Notes under the pieces: model-generated
Databases searched by the model: none
Told to the model about the DNA's origin: nothing
The model's input: only the letters and a program-made list of their open reading frames with translations
Part shown: positions 16,455-25,459 of the stretch, piece by piece
Layout of the letters: every line of letters starts with the position of its first letter
How positions within the stretch are numbered: the first letter of the stretch is position 1
NCBI RefSeq assembly: GCF_001982635.1
Contig: NZ_MKFI01000010.1
Coordinates: 124,001 to 188,000 of the forward strand
Direction: 5' to 3'
Length of the DNA stretch: 64,000 bases
Source: Bradyrhizobium mercantei
GTDB lineage: Bacteria > Pseudomonadota > Alphaproteobacteria > Rhizobiales > Xanthobacteraceae
Translations under genes and position numbers: made by a program

Positions 16455-17532
16455 GGCGGCCTCCGCCTGCACGTCGCGTCGAAGATGAGTTACGGCGCCG
16501 CCAGCGTTCCCACAGCCCGATCACGCCGTCCGACGACCAGAACACGATGGCGAGGAAGCCGAGACCGATCAAGAGCCGGAAGCGGTTGCCGTCGAGCCCG
16601 AACTTGATCAGCACGTCGAGCGCGAAGGTGCGCAGCAGCACGAAGATCAGCGCGCCGATGAACGGGCCGATCGGCCGCGTGATGCCGCCGACCACGGCGA
16701 TGATCAGCACGTCGATGCAGGCGCCGACGCTGACCGAGCCGGGCGAGATCTGGCGGTAGTTCCAGACCTGCAGCACGCCGCCGAGCGCCGCGATGAAGGC
16801 GGCGAAGGCGTAGGCCGCGATGCGGTGCGCATTGGGATTGAAGCCGAGCGCGGCCATGCGGCGGGAATTGTCGCGGACGCCTTGCAGCGCGAGGCCGAAC
16901 GGCGCGCGGGAGACATACTGGACCGCGAAGTAGCAGATCGCGGCGACGCCGAGCGTCACATAGTAGAAGGCGATGTCGGCGCGCCAGTCGACGCCCCAGA
17001 AATGCGGCGTCGCGACGGTGTTGATGCCGGTGTGGCCGTTGAAGATCGCCCAGTTCTGGTTGGTGAAGTAGTAGAAGGCCGCGCCGATCGCGAGCGTGAT
17101 CATGATGGTGTAGATGCCCTCGGTGCGCACCGCGAGCGCGCCGCCGAGTGTGCCGAACAGCGTCGCCAGCGCCAGCGCCATCGGGGTTGCGAGCCACCAC
17201 GGCCAGCCGAGGCTGATATTGGCGTTGCCGCTCATGCCGAACACCGCGACCATGTAGCCGGCGAAGCCCGCGATGGTGAGCTGCATCAGGCTGACCATGC
17301 CGCCATAGCCGGCCAGAAACATCAGGCTGAGCGCGATGACGCCGAGGATCAGCGTGGTGGCGAAGATCTCGATCAGGAAGAAGCCGTTGGCGATCAGCGG
17401 CATGATCACGAGGATCAGCGCGACCAGCCATGCCGCCGGGTTCTGGAATTCCGGCCAGGCGCGGAGCAGGGCGCGGCGCGTCGTTGAGGCGGATGGGTCG
17501 GGGCGGAACTGGGTGCTCTGCAGCAACGACAT
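16447..17532 (-). CDS. livM: LivM-type branched-chain amino-acid ABC permease
   Basis: 361-residue inner-membrane permease with about ten hydrophobic segments and the LivM signature GLALQGVRDNSRRMAALGFN. The N-terminal 30 residues are a hydrophilic extension rich in Ser, Thr and Arg. It follows livH by 1 nt. In this operon the substrate is probably a catabolic compound taken up for the molybdenum hydroxylase rather than an amino acid, since Hpa/Liv-type systems often carry aromatic acids. Confidence 0.93.
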   Translation of the reverse strand: MSLLQSTQFRPDPSASTTRRALLRAWPEFQNPAAWLVALILVIMPLIANGFFLIEIFATTLILGVIALSLMFLAGYGGMVSLMQLTIAGFAGYMVAVFGMSGNANISLGWPWWLATPMALALATLFGTLGGALAVRTEGIYTIMITLAIGAAFYYFTNQNWAIFNGHTGINTVATPHFWGVDWRADIAFYYVTLGVAAICYFAVQYVSRAPFGLALQGVRDNSRRMAALGFNPNAHRIAAYAFAAFIAALGGVLQVWNYRQISPGSVSVGACIDVLIIAVVGGITRPIGPFIGALIFVLLRTFALDVLIKFGLDGNRFRLLIGLGFLAIVFWSSDGVIGLWERWRRRNSSSTRRAGGGRHG

Positions 17533-17533
17533 C

Positions 17534-18544
17534 TCATCGCCTCGCGAGCAGGCCCTGCGGCCGCAGCGCCAGCACCAGCACCATGATCAGGAAGGTGACG
17601 ACGATGGCGTAGGTCGGGATGTAGACCGAGCCGAGTTGCTCGGCGAGGCCGATGATGACGGCGCCGAGCGCCGCCCCCGGGATCGAGCCCATGCCGCCGA
17701 CGATCACGACAACGAGCGAGGCGAGCAGGAAGCGGGTGTCCTCGCCGGGCGACAGCGATTGGAAGGTGCCGCCGACGACGCCGGCGATGCCGGCAAGCCC
17801 TGCGCCGAGCGCGAACACCAGCACGAACACCAGCTGGATCCGCACCCCGGTGGCGGCCAGGATGTCGCGGTCGTCGACGCCGGCGCGCACGATCATGCCG
17901 ATCCGTGTTCGGTTGAGCGCCAGCCACATCGCGATTCCGATCACGACGGAGGCTGCGAAGATCACCAGCCGCACCAGCGGATATTGCAGGTAGACCGGCT
18001 CGCCGGATGATTTGATCGCGGTCAGCAGCGGCAACTGCACCGGGCCGATCAGCCAGCTCGGGGTCTGGACCTGGTAGAAGTCGCCGCCGAACGCCCACAG
18101 CATCAGATCGGCGAACACGATCGAGAGCCCGATCGTCACCATGGTCTGCCTGAGGTCCTGCCCCTCCATGCGCCGGAACACGGCAAGCTGCAGGATCACG
18201 CCGACCAGCGCCACCACAATGAAGGCGACGATGAAGGAGAGGATCCACGACCCGGTCCAGGTGCTGACGGCGTAGCCGATATAGCCGCCGAACAGATAGA
18301 GCGAGCCGTGCGCGAGGTTGACGTTGCGCATCAACCCGAAGATCAGCGTGAAGCCGCTGGCCACCAGGAAATACAGCCCGCCGAGCGTGATGCCGTTCAG
18401 CGCGGCGTTGAGGAACACGCGCTTGCGGCCGATCGCAGCTTCCAGTCCCGGCGGCCAGATCGCGAACACCAGCCACGCCAGCACCGCGACCGCGATGATC
18501 ACGATCAGCGCCCAGGCCGGATGGCGTTCGATGAACCTGGCCAT
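17534..18544 (-). CDS. livH: LivH-type branched-chain amino-acid ABC permease
   Basis: 336 residues. One extra N-terminal membrane segment precedes the standard LivH core (NGITLGGLYFLVASGFTLIFG, DRDILAATGV, and a GAALGAVIIG region near the C terminus). First gene of the livHMGF block and 136 nt downstream of the araC-type gene; the gap holds a direct repeat that may be a regulator site. Confidence 0.93.
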   Translation of the reverse strand: MARFIERHPAWALIVIIAVAVLAWLVFAIWPPGLEAAIGRKRVFLNAALNGITLGGLYFLVASGFTLIFGLMRNVNLAHGSLYLFGGYIGYAVSTWTGSWILSFIVAFIVVALVGVILQLAVFRRMEGQDLRQTMVTIGLSIVFADLMLWAFGGDFYQVQTPSWLIGPVQLPLLTAIKSSGEPVYLQYPLVRLVIFAASVVIGIAMWLALNRTRIGMIVRAGVDDRDILAATGVRIQLVFVLVFALGAGLAGIAGVVGGTFQSLSPGEDTRFLLASLVVVIVGGMGSIPGAALGAVIIGLAEQLGSVYIPTYAIVVTFLIMVLVLALRPQGLLARR

Positions 18545-18641
18545 GTCAGTCGCGTTCCCTCAGTCGGTCGCGACCGTCTGCCGGGTCGCGTGTCCAATAT
18601 CCTACCGAGGGCGAAAGCGTCGGATTTGATCGAGAGTATCT

Positions 18642-18661
18642 TTTATCGTTCCCCTTTATCG
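18642..18661. promoter_or_regulatory. Direct repeat TTTATCG spaced 13 nt, candidate AraC-type operator upstream of livH
   Basis: TTTATCG occurs at 18642-18648 and again at 18655-18661 in the AraC-livH gap, about 100 nt before the livH start. AraC-family proteins bind directly repeated half-sites roughly one helical turn or more apart, so the neighbouring AraC regulator is the natural candidate. Motif seen; binding inferred. Confidence 0.35.
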
Positions 18662-18680
18662 CTTTTCTCGGGAACCCGCT

Positions 18681-19496
18681 TCACGGCCGCAACACCTTGG
18701 CGGCGCGGCGATAGTCGGTCGGAGCCATGCCGACATTGGCGGCGAAGAAGCGGGTGAAACCGCTCTGCGAGGAGAAGCCGAGATCGAAGCCGATATCGGC
18801 GATCGGCGCCTCGGTCGCGACCAGCGCATCGAGCGCCTGCTCCATGATCAGCGTGTTCATGTAGAGGTGAGGGGTGACGCCGGTCTGCGTCCGGAACAGC
18901 CGGTAGAAATGCGGCCGCGACAGCCCCGCTTCGCGCGCGATCGCATCGAGCTCGATCTCGGCGCCAGGGCTTTCCGACATCAGCCTGATCGACTTGCGGA
19001 CCCGGAAATCGGTCACCGCGGCGGCGGCGGGCGCGCCCTCGGCCGCCTGCCAGCTCTCCTCGTAGCAGGAGTCGATCAATTGCCTGAGCTCGCAATCGAG
19101 GCTGCGCAGCGACGGCGCGCCGCACACCAGTGCTGCGGTGCGGCGGATCAGCCGGTCGAGCGCCTCGGTGCGTGGAAAGAAGGTGCGGCCGAACCGCAGC
19201 CCCTGCGCGTTCGCGGCCGGCGTGAACCATTCGGCATTGACATAGAGCACGAAGAAGATCGCACCGTGGTCCATGTCGGTCGGCAGAAAATTGTGCGGTT
19301 CCCACGGGTTGACCGCAACCACGGTGTCGTCCTTGAGCAGCAGGCGGTGCTCGGCGACATCGATCTGTGCCGGCGTGCCGCCGACATGAAAGATCAGGTG
19401 CCCTTCGCGGTGCGCATGCACGTTGAAGGGACGGTTCAGCTGATAGACCGTCGCGCGACCGAACCGGCCGTGGAAGACGGCAAGCGCCCTGCTCAT
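18681..19496 (-). CDS. AraC-family transcriptional regulator
   Basis: 271 residues. An N-terminal cupin-like sensing domain (HAHREGHLIFHVGG, NPWEPHNF) precedes a C-terminal double helix-turn-helix (about 165-271: AREAGLSRPHFYRLFRTQTG, IADIGFDLGFSSQSGFTRFF). The ATG at 19496 follows GGGAGGGGAGG. It lies inside the train between the binding-protein gene and livH on the same strand, so it most likely controls uptake and catabolism of the operon substrate. Confidence 0.93.
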   Translation of the reverse strand: MSRALAVFHGRFGRATVYQLNRPFNVHAHREGHLIFHVGGTPAQIDVAEHRLLLKDDTVVAVNPWEPHNFLPTDMDHGAIFFVLYVNAEWFTPAANAQGLRFGRTFFPRTEALDRLIRRTAALVCGAPSLRSLDCELRQLIDSCYEESWQAAEGAPAAAAVTDFRVRKSIRLMSESPGAEIELDAIAREAGLSRPHFYRLFRTQTGVTPHLYMNTLIMEQALDALVATEAPIADIGFDLGFSSQSGFTRFFAANVGMAPTDYRRAAKVLRP

Positions 19497-19632
19497 GCCT
19501 CCCCTCCCGCGGGATGTTCTTGTCTTTTCGACAAGCGTTCATCATCCGCCCGCGGAAAGCAAGGGCGAGCAGGGCGCATCATGCAACCGCGCGCCATGCC
19601 GCGGCCACTCTGCCCGCACTGCAACAAATGCG

Positions 19633-20883
19633 TCAGTACTTCTTGCACTCCGGGACCGTGCGGCTCGGCAGGCCGATCTTGGCGAAAACCGCCGGATCGT
19701 AGCCGAGCGTCTGGTTGACGTTCGGGATCACCTTCACGACCTTGCTGAACAGCGCGCCCTTGCCGTCATCGACCACCTCGGTGACGAAATTGGTGCCGAT
19801 CGCCTGGCGGTTGGCGTCGAGCTTGATCTTGCCGTTCGGCGCGTCGATCTCGATCTTGGCCAGCGCGTCCTTCAGCTTGGCCTGATTGTTGGAGAGATCG
19901 CCATTGACCTGCCGCAGCGCCAGGATCAGCGCCATCGTCGAGCCGTAATAGTTGGTGGCGAGCAGCGACGGGCTCGGGAAGCGCTTGGCCGGCGGGAAGG
20001 CGTCCTGATACGCCTTGACGAATTTCTGCCAGCCCGGATCCTCCCAGGTATCGGCTTGGCCGCTCGCCGCGATGGTGCCGATCAGCGCGTTCTTGGCGTT
20101 GCCCTTCGACGACAGGATGGTCTGGTCGATCATGATCGAGCCGCCCATCAGATGCGCCTTGCCGCCGGCCTGCTGATACTGGTTGAGGAAGTTGACGGCA
20201 TCGGCGCCGCCGAGGCCGAGATAGATCGCATCGACATCGTCGGGCAGTGCTGCGATGACCGAGGCAAAGTCCTTGGTGCCGAGCGGCACCCATTGCCGGT
20301 TGGTGACCTGGCCGCCGGCGCCGCAGAATTCGAGCACCAGGCCGAACACCTGGGTGTAGATGAAGGAATAATCCTCGCCGACGGTCGCGATCTTGCGATA
20401 GCCCTTGGTCTCGTAGGCATACTTGCCGAGGCCGACCTGCCACTGCGCGCCATCCATGTTGTAGCGGAAGAAGTTCGGCGCCGGATCGACATAGGTCGTC
20501 TCCTGCGCGCCGGACGCGGCGTTGACGAAGGTCAGCTCCGGATGGGTTTTTGCGAAGTTCTTCACCGCGATGCCTTCGTCACCCGACAGCGGCGACAGCA
20601 GGATCTGCACCTTGTCCTGCTCGATCAGCTTGCGCACCGCGCGCACCGCGGAATCCGGCGTCGCATCGGTCGAGGCGACGATGAATTCGAGCTCCTTGTC
20701 GCCAACCTTCTTGCCGAGCACGTTGAGCGCGGTCTGGTGGCCGCGCATGCCGTCCTCGCCGAGCACCGTGTAGGTGCCCTCGAGCGTTGCGGTGACGCCG
20801 ACCTTGATCTTCTCCTGGGCGAATGCCGTGCCCGAAAGCAACAGGCTGCTCAACGCAATCAGTCCCAAACTGCCTTTCAACAT
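19633..20883 (-). CDS. Periplasmic ABC substrate-binding protein, LivK/branched-chain type
   Basis: 416 residues. Cleavable signal peptide MLKGSLGLIALSSLLLSG ending AFA-QE, then a type I periplasmic-binding fold (IKVGVTATLEGTYTVLGEDG, ILLSPLSGDEG, NAASGAQETTYVDPAPNFFR). The ATG at 20883 is preceded by GGGAGGAG; upstream in-frame starts are unsupported. It delivers substrate to LivHMGF. First gene of the 20 kb train, and the only one with a long upstream intergenic region. Confidence 0.93.
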   Translation of the reverse strand: MLKGSLGLIALSSLLLSGTAFAQEKIKVGVTATLEGTYTVLGEDGMRGHQTALNVLGKKVGDKELEFIVASTDATPDSAVRAVRKLIEQDKVQILLSPLSGDEGIAVKNFAKTHPELTFVNAASGAQETTYVDPAPNFFRYNMDGAQWQVGLGKYAYETKGYRKIATVGEDYSFIYTQVFGLVLEFCGAGGQVTNRQWVPLGTKDFASVIAALPDDVDAIYLGLGGADAVNFLNQYQQAGGKAHLMGGSIMIDQTILSSKGNAKNALIGTIAASGQADTWEDPGWQKFVKAYQDAFPPAKRFPSPSLLATNYYGSTMALILALRQVNGDLSNNQAKLKDALAKIEIDAPNGKIKLDANRQAIGTNFVTEVVDDGKGALFSKVVKVIPNVNQTLGYDPAVFAKIGLPSRTVPECKKY

Positions 20884-21034
20884 CGCGCTCCTCCCTCTGT
20901 GTTGTCGCCGGCGTCCATTTGGCCTGACGAAGGCGGATGGACGTCCGGTTGTTGGCGGCAAAGCTAGCCGAAGGCAGGCACAGCGCGGATGTCGTCGCGG
21001 CGGGGGTGCTTAACGGGCAGTCTCATTTTGATTG

Positions 21035-21062
21035 TTGCGCCGCAACGTGCTTCGCGGCGCAA
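21035..21062. repeat. Inverted repeat TTGCGCCGC-N10-GCGGCGCAA
   Basis: Perfect nine-base arms (21035-21043 and 21054-21062) around a 10-nt loop, about 150 nt upstream of the binding-protein start. Could be an operator or an mRNA hairpin; the sequence alone does not decide. Confidence 0.55.
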
Positions 21063-21110
21063 TGTCGCGGCGTTCTCTCGCTGTGGAGGGCTAGCTCATG
21101 CATTCTCGAT

Positions 21111-21136
21111 GTCGTCCCTGCGAACGCAGGGACGAC
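21111..21136. repeat. Perfect 12+2+12 palindrome, Bradyrhizobium-type dispersed repeat
   Basis: Arms GTCGTCCCTGCG (21111-21122) and CGCAGGGACGAC (21125-21136) separated by AA. This palindrome resembles short intergenic repeats common in Bradyrhizobium genomes (from memory, not searched). Confidence 0.65.
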
Positions 21137-21504
21137 ACGGAATATGTGGCAGTGCCGGATGCGCGCTGGTCGGTTGCGCAATGGGCCTCCACTCGCATCT
21201 CGACCCACACTCGTGACAACCACGAAGCTCATACTTCGGATTAACAGTACCAAATCGAGATTCTGATAAAGCGAAATATTTGAACGCAAGTCTTGACCGA
21301 GGGCGCGTCCTATTCGGCTCGGTGAACTGCGATCATGAGAGCTCGGTAACCGGCCGCGAGCTCGCTCCACCGAAGGTGTGTCGTACCCGCAACGTCACAA
21401 GAGTTCCGTTGGTCATAGAGCTGTTTCCGCTTCACACCGTGGCAGATTCTCGGTCTAATCATGGCGGACCTGAGATGACTATTTTTAACAGAAAGACGTT
21501 CATT

Positions 21505-21714
21505 TTAGACCAGGTTCAAGAGGCCGCTGTCCAGCGCCAGCGGCCTCTTCGTGCTGCTTGATTGCAGAGACTGTTCGATGCCGATGCGGGTATGGGCTGT
21601 TGCCGCGTCGATCGCTGCGGCAAACGACGCGAGCCGTTGTTGGAGAGATTCCGTCTGCGTAAACCGTCGTCGCTTCACGCCGAGCACTCCCTGTAGAATT
21701 GGACGGGAGCGCAA
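21505..21714 (-). pseudogene. Possible remnant of a small rhizobial FTQTESL-type protein gene
   Basis: A frame of up to 69 residues contains KRRRFTQTESLQQRLASFA, which resembles the conserved N terminus of short rhizobial proteins of unknown function (typically R-FTQT-SLEERLA...). The expected remainder (a charged helix ending in an AETxxH-type segment) is missing, and the following residues look random. I read this as a decayed copy or a chance match; no functional claim. Confidence 0.3.
21518..21549. terminator. Strong hairpin (12-bp perfect stem)
   Basis: AAGAGGCCGCTG (21518-21529) pairs with CAGCGGCCTCTT (21538-21549) across an 8-nt loop. A terminator-like stem, but no clear U-tract follows on either strand, so factor-independent termination is uncertain. 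Confidence 0.4.
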
Positions 21715-21909
21715 CCGGCGAGCTCATCACCGATAGAAGCCATGAATGGTGCGGTGATGGAGCGATCTTGACAGGTCCATAGCGAAGGTAATGTTCACAA
21801 GTGAACACAGCGCGATGTTTCTCGGGTGCAGGCTATCGAAATAGGACCGGGGCATGAACCCTGGTCCGGTCATGCCACGGTCGTCCCAATTGGACTCGCG
21901 GTCCTCCTC

Positions 21910-24183
21910 TCAGAACTTCTGCGTGATCCCGGCATAGACGCCGCGGCGCGGGCCGTATTGCGGCGCGAATACGCCGATGCCGGAGCCGTCGCGGATCTGG
22001 TAGACGGTGTCGAACAGATTGACGACGTCGAGGCGCAGCGTGGTCGGCTTGTTCGGTGCGACGATGTTGAAGTCGTGCGAGACGCCGAGATTGACCTGGG
22101 TGTAGGCCGGCACCGTACCGGTATTGGCAAAGCCGTCGCGCAGGCCCGAGCCATAGATCATTGACGCGCTGAACTTGGTGTCGTGCCATTGATACCAGCC
22201 ACCGACCGATGCGGTCAGCGTCTGGGCGTGATCGGTGTTGACGTAATTGTTGGCGATGTAGGCCAGCTCGTCCGGATCGAACAGATACTGGTTCGAGACG
22301 ACCTGGGTGGCGACCTGCCGTGCGATCGCGACATTTCCGTAGAGGTGCAGATTGTCGTGGTCGTAGGTTGCCTTCAGCTCGACGCCCTCATTGGTGCCTT
22401 TGGCATAGTTGAAGGCGGTCAGCACATAGGCGGCGCCGAACTGGCCGTCGTCGAGCAGATCGGTCGCGATCTTGTAATAGGCATCCATGCCGACCTCGAG
22501 GCCGGGGATCGCATAAACCTTCTGCGTGACGCCGATGTCGAACACGTGCGAGCGCTCCGGCAGCACCGGGTCATTGGCGGTGACGCCCGGCTGCGCCGTG
22601 GTGTTCTGCACCAGCGAAAGGTTGGTCGGCGCCGCCAGCACCTGCTCGGGCGGCGTGAAGTTGCGGGCATAGCCGGCGTGGAAGGTCGTGCCTTCATAGG
22701 GCTTCCAGGTCAGGCTGATCCGCGGGCTCAGCTGGTTGGCATCGACATATTGCCACATCTGGTCGAAGCGCAGGCCGGCATTGAGCGTCAGCTGGTTGGT
22801 GATCTTCCACTCGTCGGCGACGTAGGTTGAGAACAGATATCCGGTCTTGGCACTGGAATCGAACACCGACAGCGGCGCGTCGATCGGGTTGCCGGAATCG
22901 TCCAGCGGCAGCACGGTCGAGCCATTGTTGACCAGCGAACGCTCGGCGCTGACGGCCATGCCGAACTTCAAGGTGTGCGCGAAGCCCAGCCGGTAGGACG
23001 TGTCCTCCTGGATGCCGTTGATAGTGCTCTGGCGATACACATCCGATGCCACTCCGTTGAAGACGAGGTCGCCGACCGGATCGGGCATGAAGTGCAGCTG
23101 GCTGTAGCGGTTGAAATAGGCGATCTGGTAGTCGAATCCGTCGCCCGATTTCTGATAGGCCACGACGTTGAACTGGTTGAATTCCTGCTGCCGCTCGTTG
23201 AGCAGCGCGGAGTCGAAATTCGAGACACCGTAGGCGGTGAAGGCCGGCGCCTGGCCGGGATTGTTGGGGATTTGATAGTTGCCGTTGGAGACGCCGCCGA
23301 TATAGGTCAGCCGGCTGGTCGGATCGATCGCCGTCGAGACATAGGCAAAGCCCTTCTCCTGATCGGTCCTGTCGTGGATGGCATTGTAGGCCGGCGTCGG
23401 ATTCTCGATGCCGACGTCGCTGCCGAAATAACGTCCCGAGACGTAATACTGGGTCTGCCCGACCGCGCCGCCATAGTCGACGCTGGTGGTGAAGTTGCCG
23501 TGGCTGCCGCCATAGACGTTGACACTGCCGGAACTGTTGAAGGCATCGGTCTTGGTCTGGATGTCGAGCACGCCCGCGGTGCGCAGGCCGTACTGCGCGG
23601 GCAGGGCGCCCGTGATCAGCGCCATGCTGCCGACGATGCCGGTGTCGATGATCTGGCCGAAGGCGCCGACGCCATCCGGCAACATGACGCCGTTGATGCG
23701 GTATTGCAGGTTGGCGTGCTCGTTGCGCACGTGCAGCTCGCCGCTCGCGGCCGAGTCCTGCGAGACGCCCGGCGCCTGCAGCAGCGCCTTGTCCAGCGAG
23801 GTGTTGGTGCCCTGCGGCAGCGATTGCAGGAACTGCTGACTCATCTGGTAGGTGCCGGCGCCGGTCGGCGCCAGCAGGGCAGCGCGGGCCTGGTCGAGCC
23901 GCGCATTCTGGCCGGCGATGCCCCGCGCCTGGGCCTGTTCGGCGGCTTCTGGCGTGGCCGTGACCGCACCGGTTCTTCGCGCGCGCCGACCGGCCCCGGT
24001 CGCAATGCGCGTCTTCGGCTTTTTCGGCCCTGACGGCGCGGTGTGGTGCTGCGGCGCCGTCACCGTGATGTCGGGAAGTTCGGTGGGCGGCGCCGTCGTC
24101 TGGGCGAACGCGGTGCCGTTCATCCCGCAGACCAAAAGCGATGCCGCGCCGGCGGCGGCGTGTCGTCTGATATGTCCTGACAT
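21910..24183 (-). CDS. TonB-dependent outer-membrane receptor 1
   Basis: 757 residues. Signal peptide ending TAFA-QT; a TonB-box-like LPDITVTAP; a basic Pro/Lys/Arg segment; plug domain (SLDKALLQAPGVSQDSA, LQYRINGVMLPDG, GSMALITGALPAQYGLRTAG); then a 22-strand-type barrel ending in GVYAGITQKF with terminal Phe, the usual outer-membrane insertion signal. The ATG at 24183 is chosen because it starts directly at the signal peptide. A DUF2946 gene lies 146 nt upstream on the same strand; such genes accompany TonB receptors for copper in Pseudomonas, so metal uptake is possible but unproven. Confidence 0.93.
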   Translation of the reverse strand: MSGHIRRHAAAGAASLLVCGMNGTAFAQTTAPPTELPDITVTAPQHHTAPSGPKKPKTRIATGAGRRARRTGAVTATPEAAEQAQARGIAGQNARLDQARAALLAPTGAGTYQMSQQFLQSLPQGTNTSLDKALLQAPGVSQDSAASGELHVRNEHANLQYRINGVMLPDGVGAFGQIIDTGIVGSMALITGALPAQYGLRTAGVLDIQTKTDAFNSSGSVNVYGGSHGNFTTSVDYGGAVGQTQYYVSGRYFGSDVGIENPTPAYNAIHDRTDQEKGFAYVSTAIDPTSRLTYIGGVSNGNYQIPNNPGQAPAFTAYGVSNFDSALLNERQQEFNQFNVVAYQKSGDGFDYQIAYFNRYSQLHFMPDPVGDLVFNGVASDVYRQSTINGIQEDTSYRLGFAHTLKFGMAVSAERSLVNNGSTVLPLDDSGNPIDAPLSVFDSSAKTGYLFSTYVADEWKITNQLTLNAGLRFDQMWQYVDANQLSPRISLTWKPYEGTTFHAGYARNFTPPEQVLAAPTNLSLVQNTTAQPGVTANDPVLPERSHVFDIGVTQKVYAIPGLEVGMDAYYKIATDLLDDGQFGAAYVLTAFNYAKGTNEGVELKATYDHDNLHLYGNVAIARQVATQVVSNQYLFDPDELAYIANNYVNTDHAQTLTASVGGWYQWHDTKFSASMIYGSGLRDGFANTGTVPAYTQVNLGVSHDFNIVAPNKPTTLRLDVVNLFDTVYQIRDGSGIGVFAPQYGPRRGVYAGITQKF

Positions 24184-24329
24184 GTTGGTTCCGATCCCGT
24201 GAGGCCGCGATCCGGATCCCTCCAAACAGGACGCGGTCGAGCCCGCCGTCGATGCGCGACGGCCAGATTCCCATTGATCAAACGGCAGCCGATGCGTGGC
24301 CGCGTTCGCAGTTCAGTCGTGCCGGGATA

Positions 24330-24740
24330 TCAGGAGATCGGAGGTGCGCGCGGCTGGTAGTGCAGCCGGCCGATGTCGACCGGGGCTGCGTGGTCGTCGG
24401 TGTGCCAGGAGAGCAGACTTGCTGCATCCGGCAGCTGGAGCGGCGGCAGCGCCGGTGCCGGCGTCGCCGAATTGACCATCGCCACGACGGCGCAGATGGC
24501 GCAAAGATCGGCGGCCTGGTCGGAATCCGGATTCGAACGCGGCTCGTCGCGCGAGGCGTTCTCGACATGCGCCGCGAGCGAGGCTTCGACCGAAGCGTGC
24601 GACGACTGCACCGACGCGTTCGTCGCCGCCTGTGCCGGCGCAATGGCATGAAAATGCCCGAACGACAGCACGAACTGGATCGACAGCGCCAGAAGCGCCA
24701 GCCGAGCCCCATGCCTGATGTTCGAACGAAACCACTTCAT
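24330..24740 (-). CDS. DUF2946-like small exported protein
   Basis: 136 residues. An N-terminal hydrophobic segment (LALLALSIQFVLSFGHFHA) is followed by a Ser/Ala/Asp-rich stretch and the motif DLCAICAVVAMVN with a CxxC pair, then a Pro-rich tail ending in a His-containing segment. The layout (GHFHA, then CxxC) matches DUF2946 proteins, which are found beside TonB receptors. Likely membrane-anchored or periplasmic. The start at 24740 is the Met before the signal region; the ribosome site is weak. Function unknown; metal binding is suggested by the Cys and His residues. Confidence 0.7.
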   Translation of the reverse strand: MKWFRSNIRHGARLALLALSIQFVLSFGHFHAIAPAQAATNASVQSSHASVEASLAAHVENASRDEPRSNPDSDQAADLCAICAVVAMVNSATPAPALPPLQLPDAASLLSWHTDDHAAPVDIGRLHYQPRAPPIS

Positions 24741-24984
24741 GACGACGCCATTGCCGCGCCGGATCAGTGAGTTGGCGCGAAGCCGAGTGCCCGTGCGGCG
24801 CAATGCCGCACAGTTTCGAAAACCCACCAGCCTGTCAATTGGCATTGCTGGGCGATGCGATCAATTTCTGGCCGTCAGGCGATTTTGCAACATCGCGTTT
24901 GGGGCCGCAAAGACGCTCTCTCGGCACCCTCTCACGCGATGGACACGACGGAGGTTGAAGCACATATCGTGTTATGCTGCCCGT

Positions 24985-25380
24985 ATGACCGTCGAACTTA
25001 AATTGCTTGCGGCGAGCGTTGTTCTCGGCGTTGCGCACATTGTCGTCGCGTCGCATCTGCAGAGCTGGCAGCGGGGGTATCGATGGACGGCCAGTTCGCG
25101 GGAGCAGGCCGTTGCTCCGCTCACCGGCATTGCCGGAAGGGCTGAACGAACCCTTCGCAATTATCTCGAGACGTTTCCATTGTTCGTGGCCGCAATTCTT
25201 GCTGCTGCGGTGACGGGCACGCACAACGGGCTCACAATCTGGGGAGCCCATTGCTATTTCTGGGGCCGCCTCGTTTACGCCATTGTGTATCTGGCGGATA
25301 TCGCGCTGCTCCGTTCGCTGGTCTGGAACGTGCCGACGATCGGCATTCTCATGATCGTTGCGGGGCTGTTCCTGGTTTGA
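24985..25380 (+). CDS. MAPEG-family membrane protein
   Basis: 131 residues with four hydrophobic helices. The loop RAERTLRNYLETFPLFVAA is the MAPEG signature (membrane-associated eicosanoid/glutathione metabolism family). Bacterial members are integral membrane proteins of mostly unknown activity. Start at 24985 (MTVELKLLAAS) is where family homology begins; the frame extends further upstream without support. Divergent from the DUF2946 gene. Confidence 0.88.
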   Translation: MTVELKLLAASVVLGVAHIVVASHLQSWQRGYRWTASSREQAVAPLTGIAGRAERTLRNYLETFPLFVAAILAAAVTGTHNGLTIWGAHCYFWGRLVYAIVYLADIALLRSLVWNVPTIGILMIVAGLFLV

Positions 25381-25459
25381 CGGCCCAGGATCTGCGTGCC
25401 GCACTGGCGTTCCCGGCGGCCGGGACGTATAATTTGGCCCCACGTGGCGGTCAGTCGGA

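Larger units (their letters stand above)
20884..21504. other. Intergenic region upstream of the large operon
   Basis: No convincing gene. Short frames here lack ribosome sites and family resemblance. The stretch holds an inverted repeat at 21035-21062, a perfect palindromic repeat at 21111-21136, and a more AT-rich segment (about 21225-21285). It probably contains the promoter of the binding-protein gene. Confidence 0.6.

Noticed and set aside
21280..21561. Plus-strand 93-codon frame in the intergenic region
   Set aside because: No ribosome site, no hydrophobic or domain pattern, and it runs into the 21518 hairpin.
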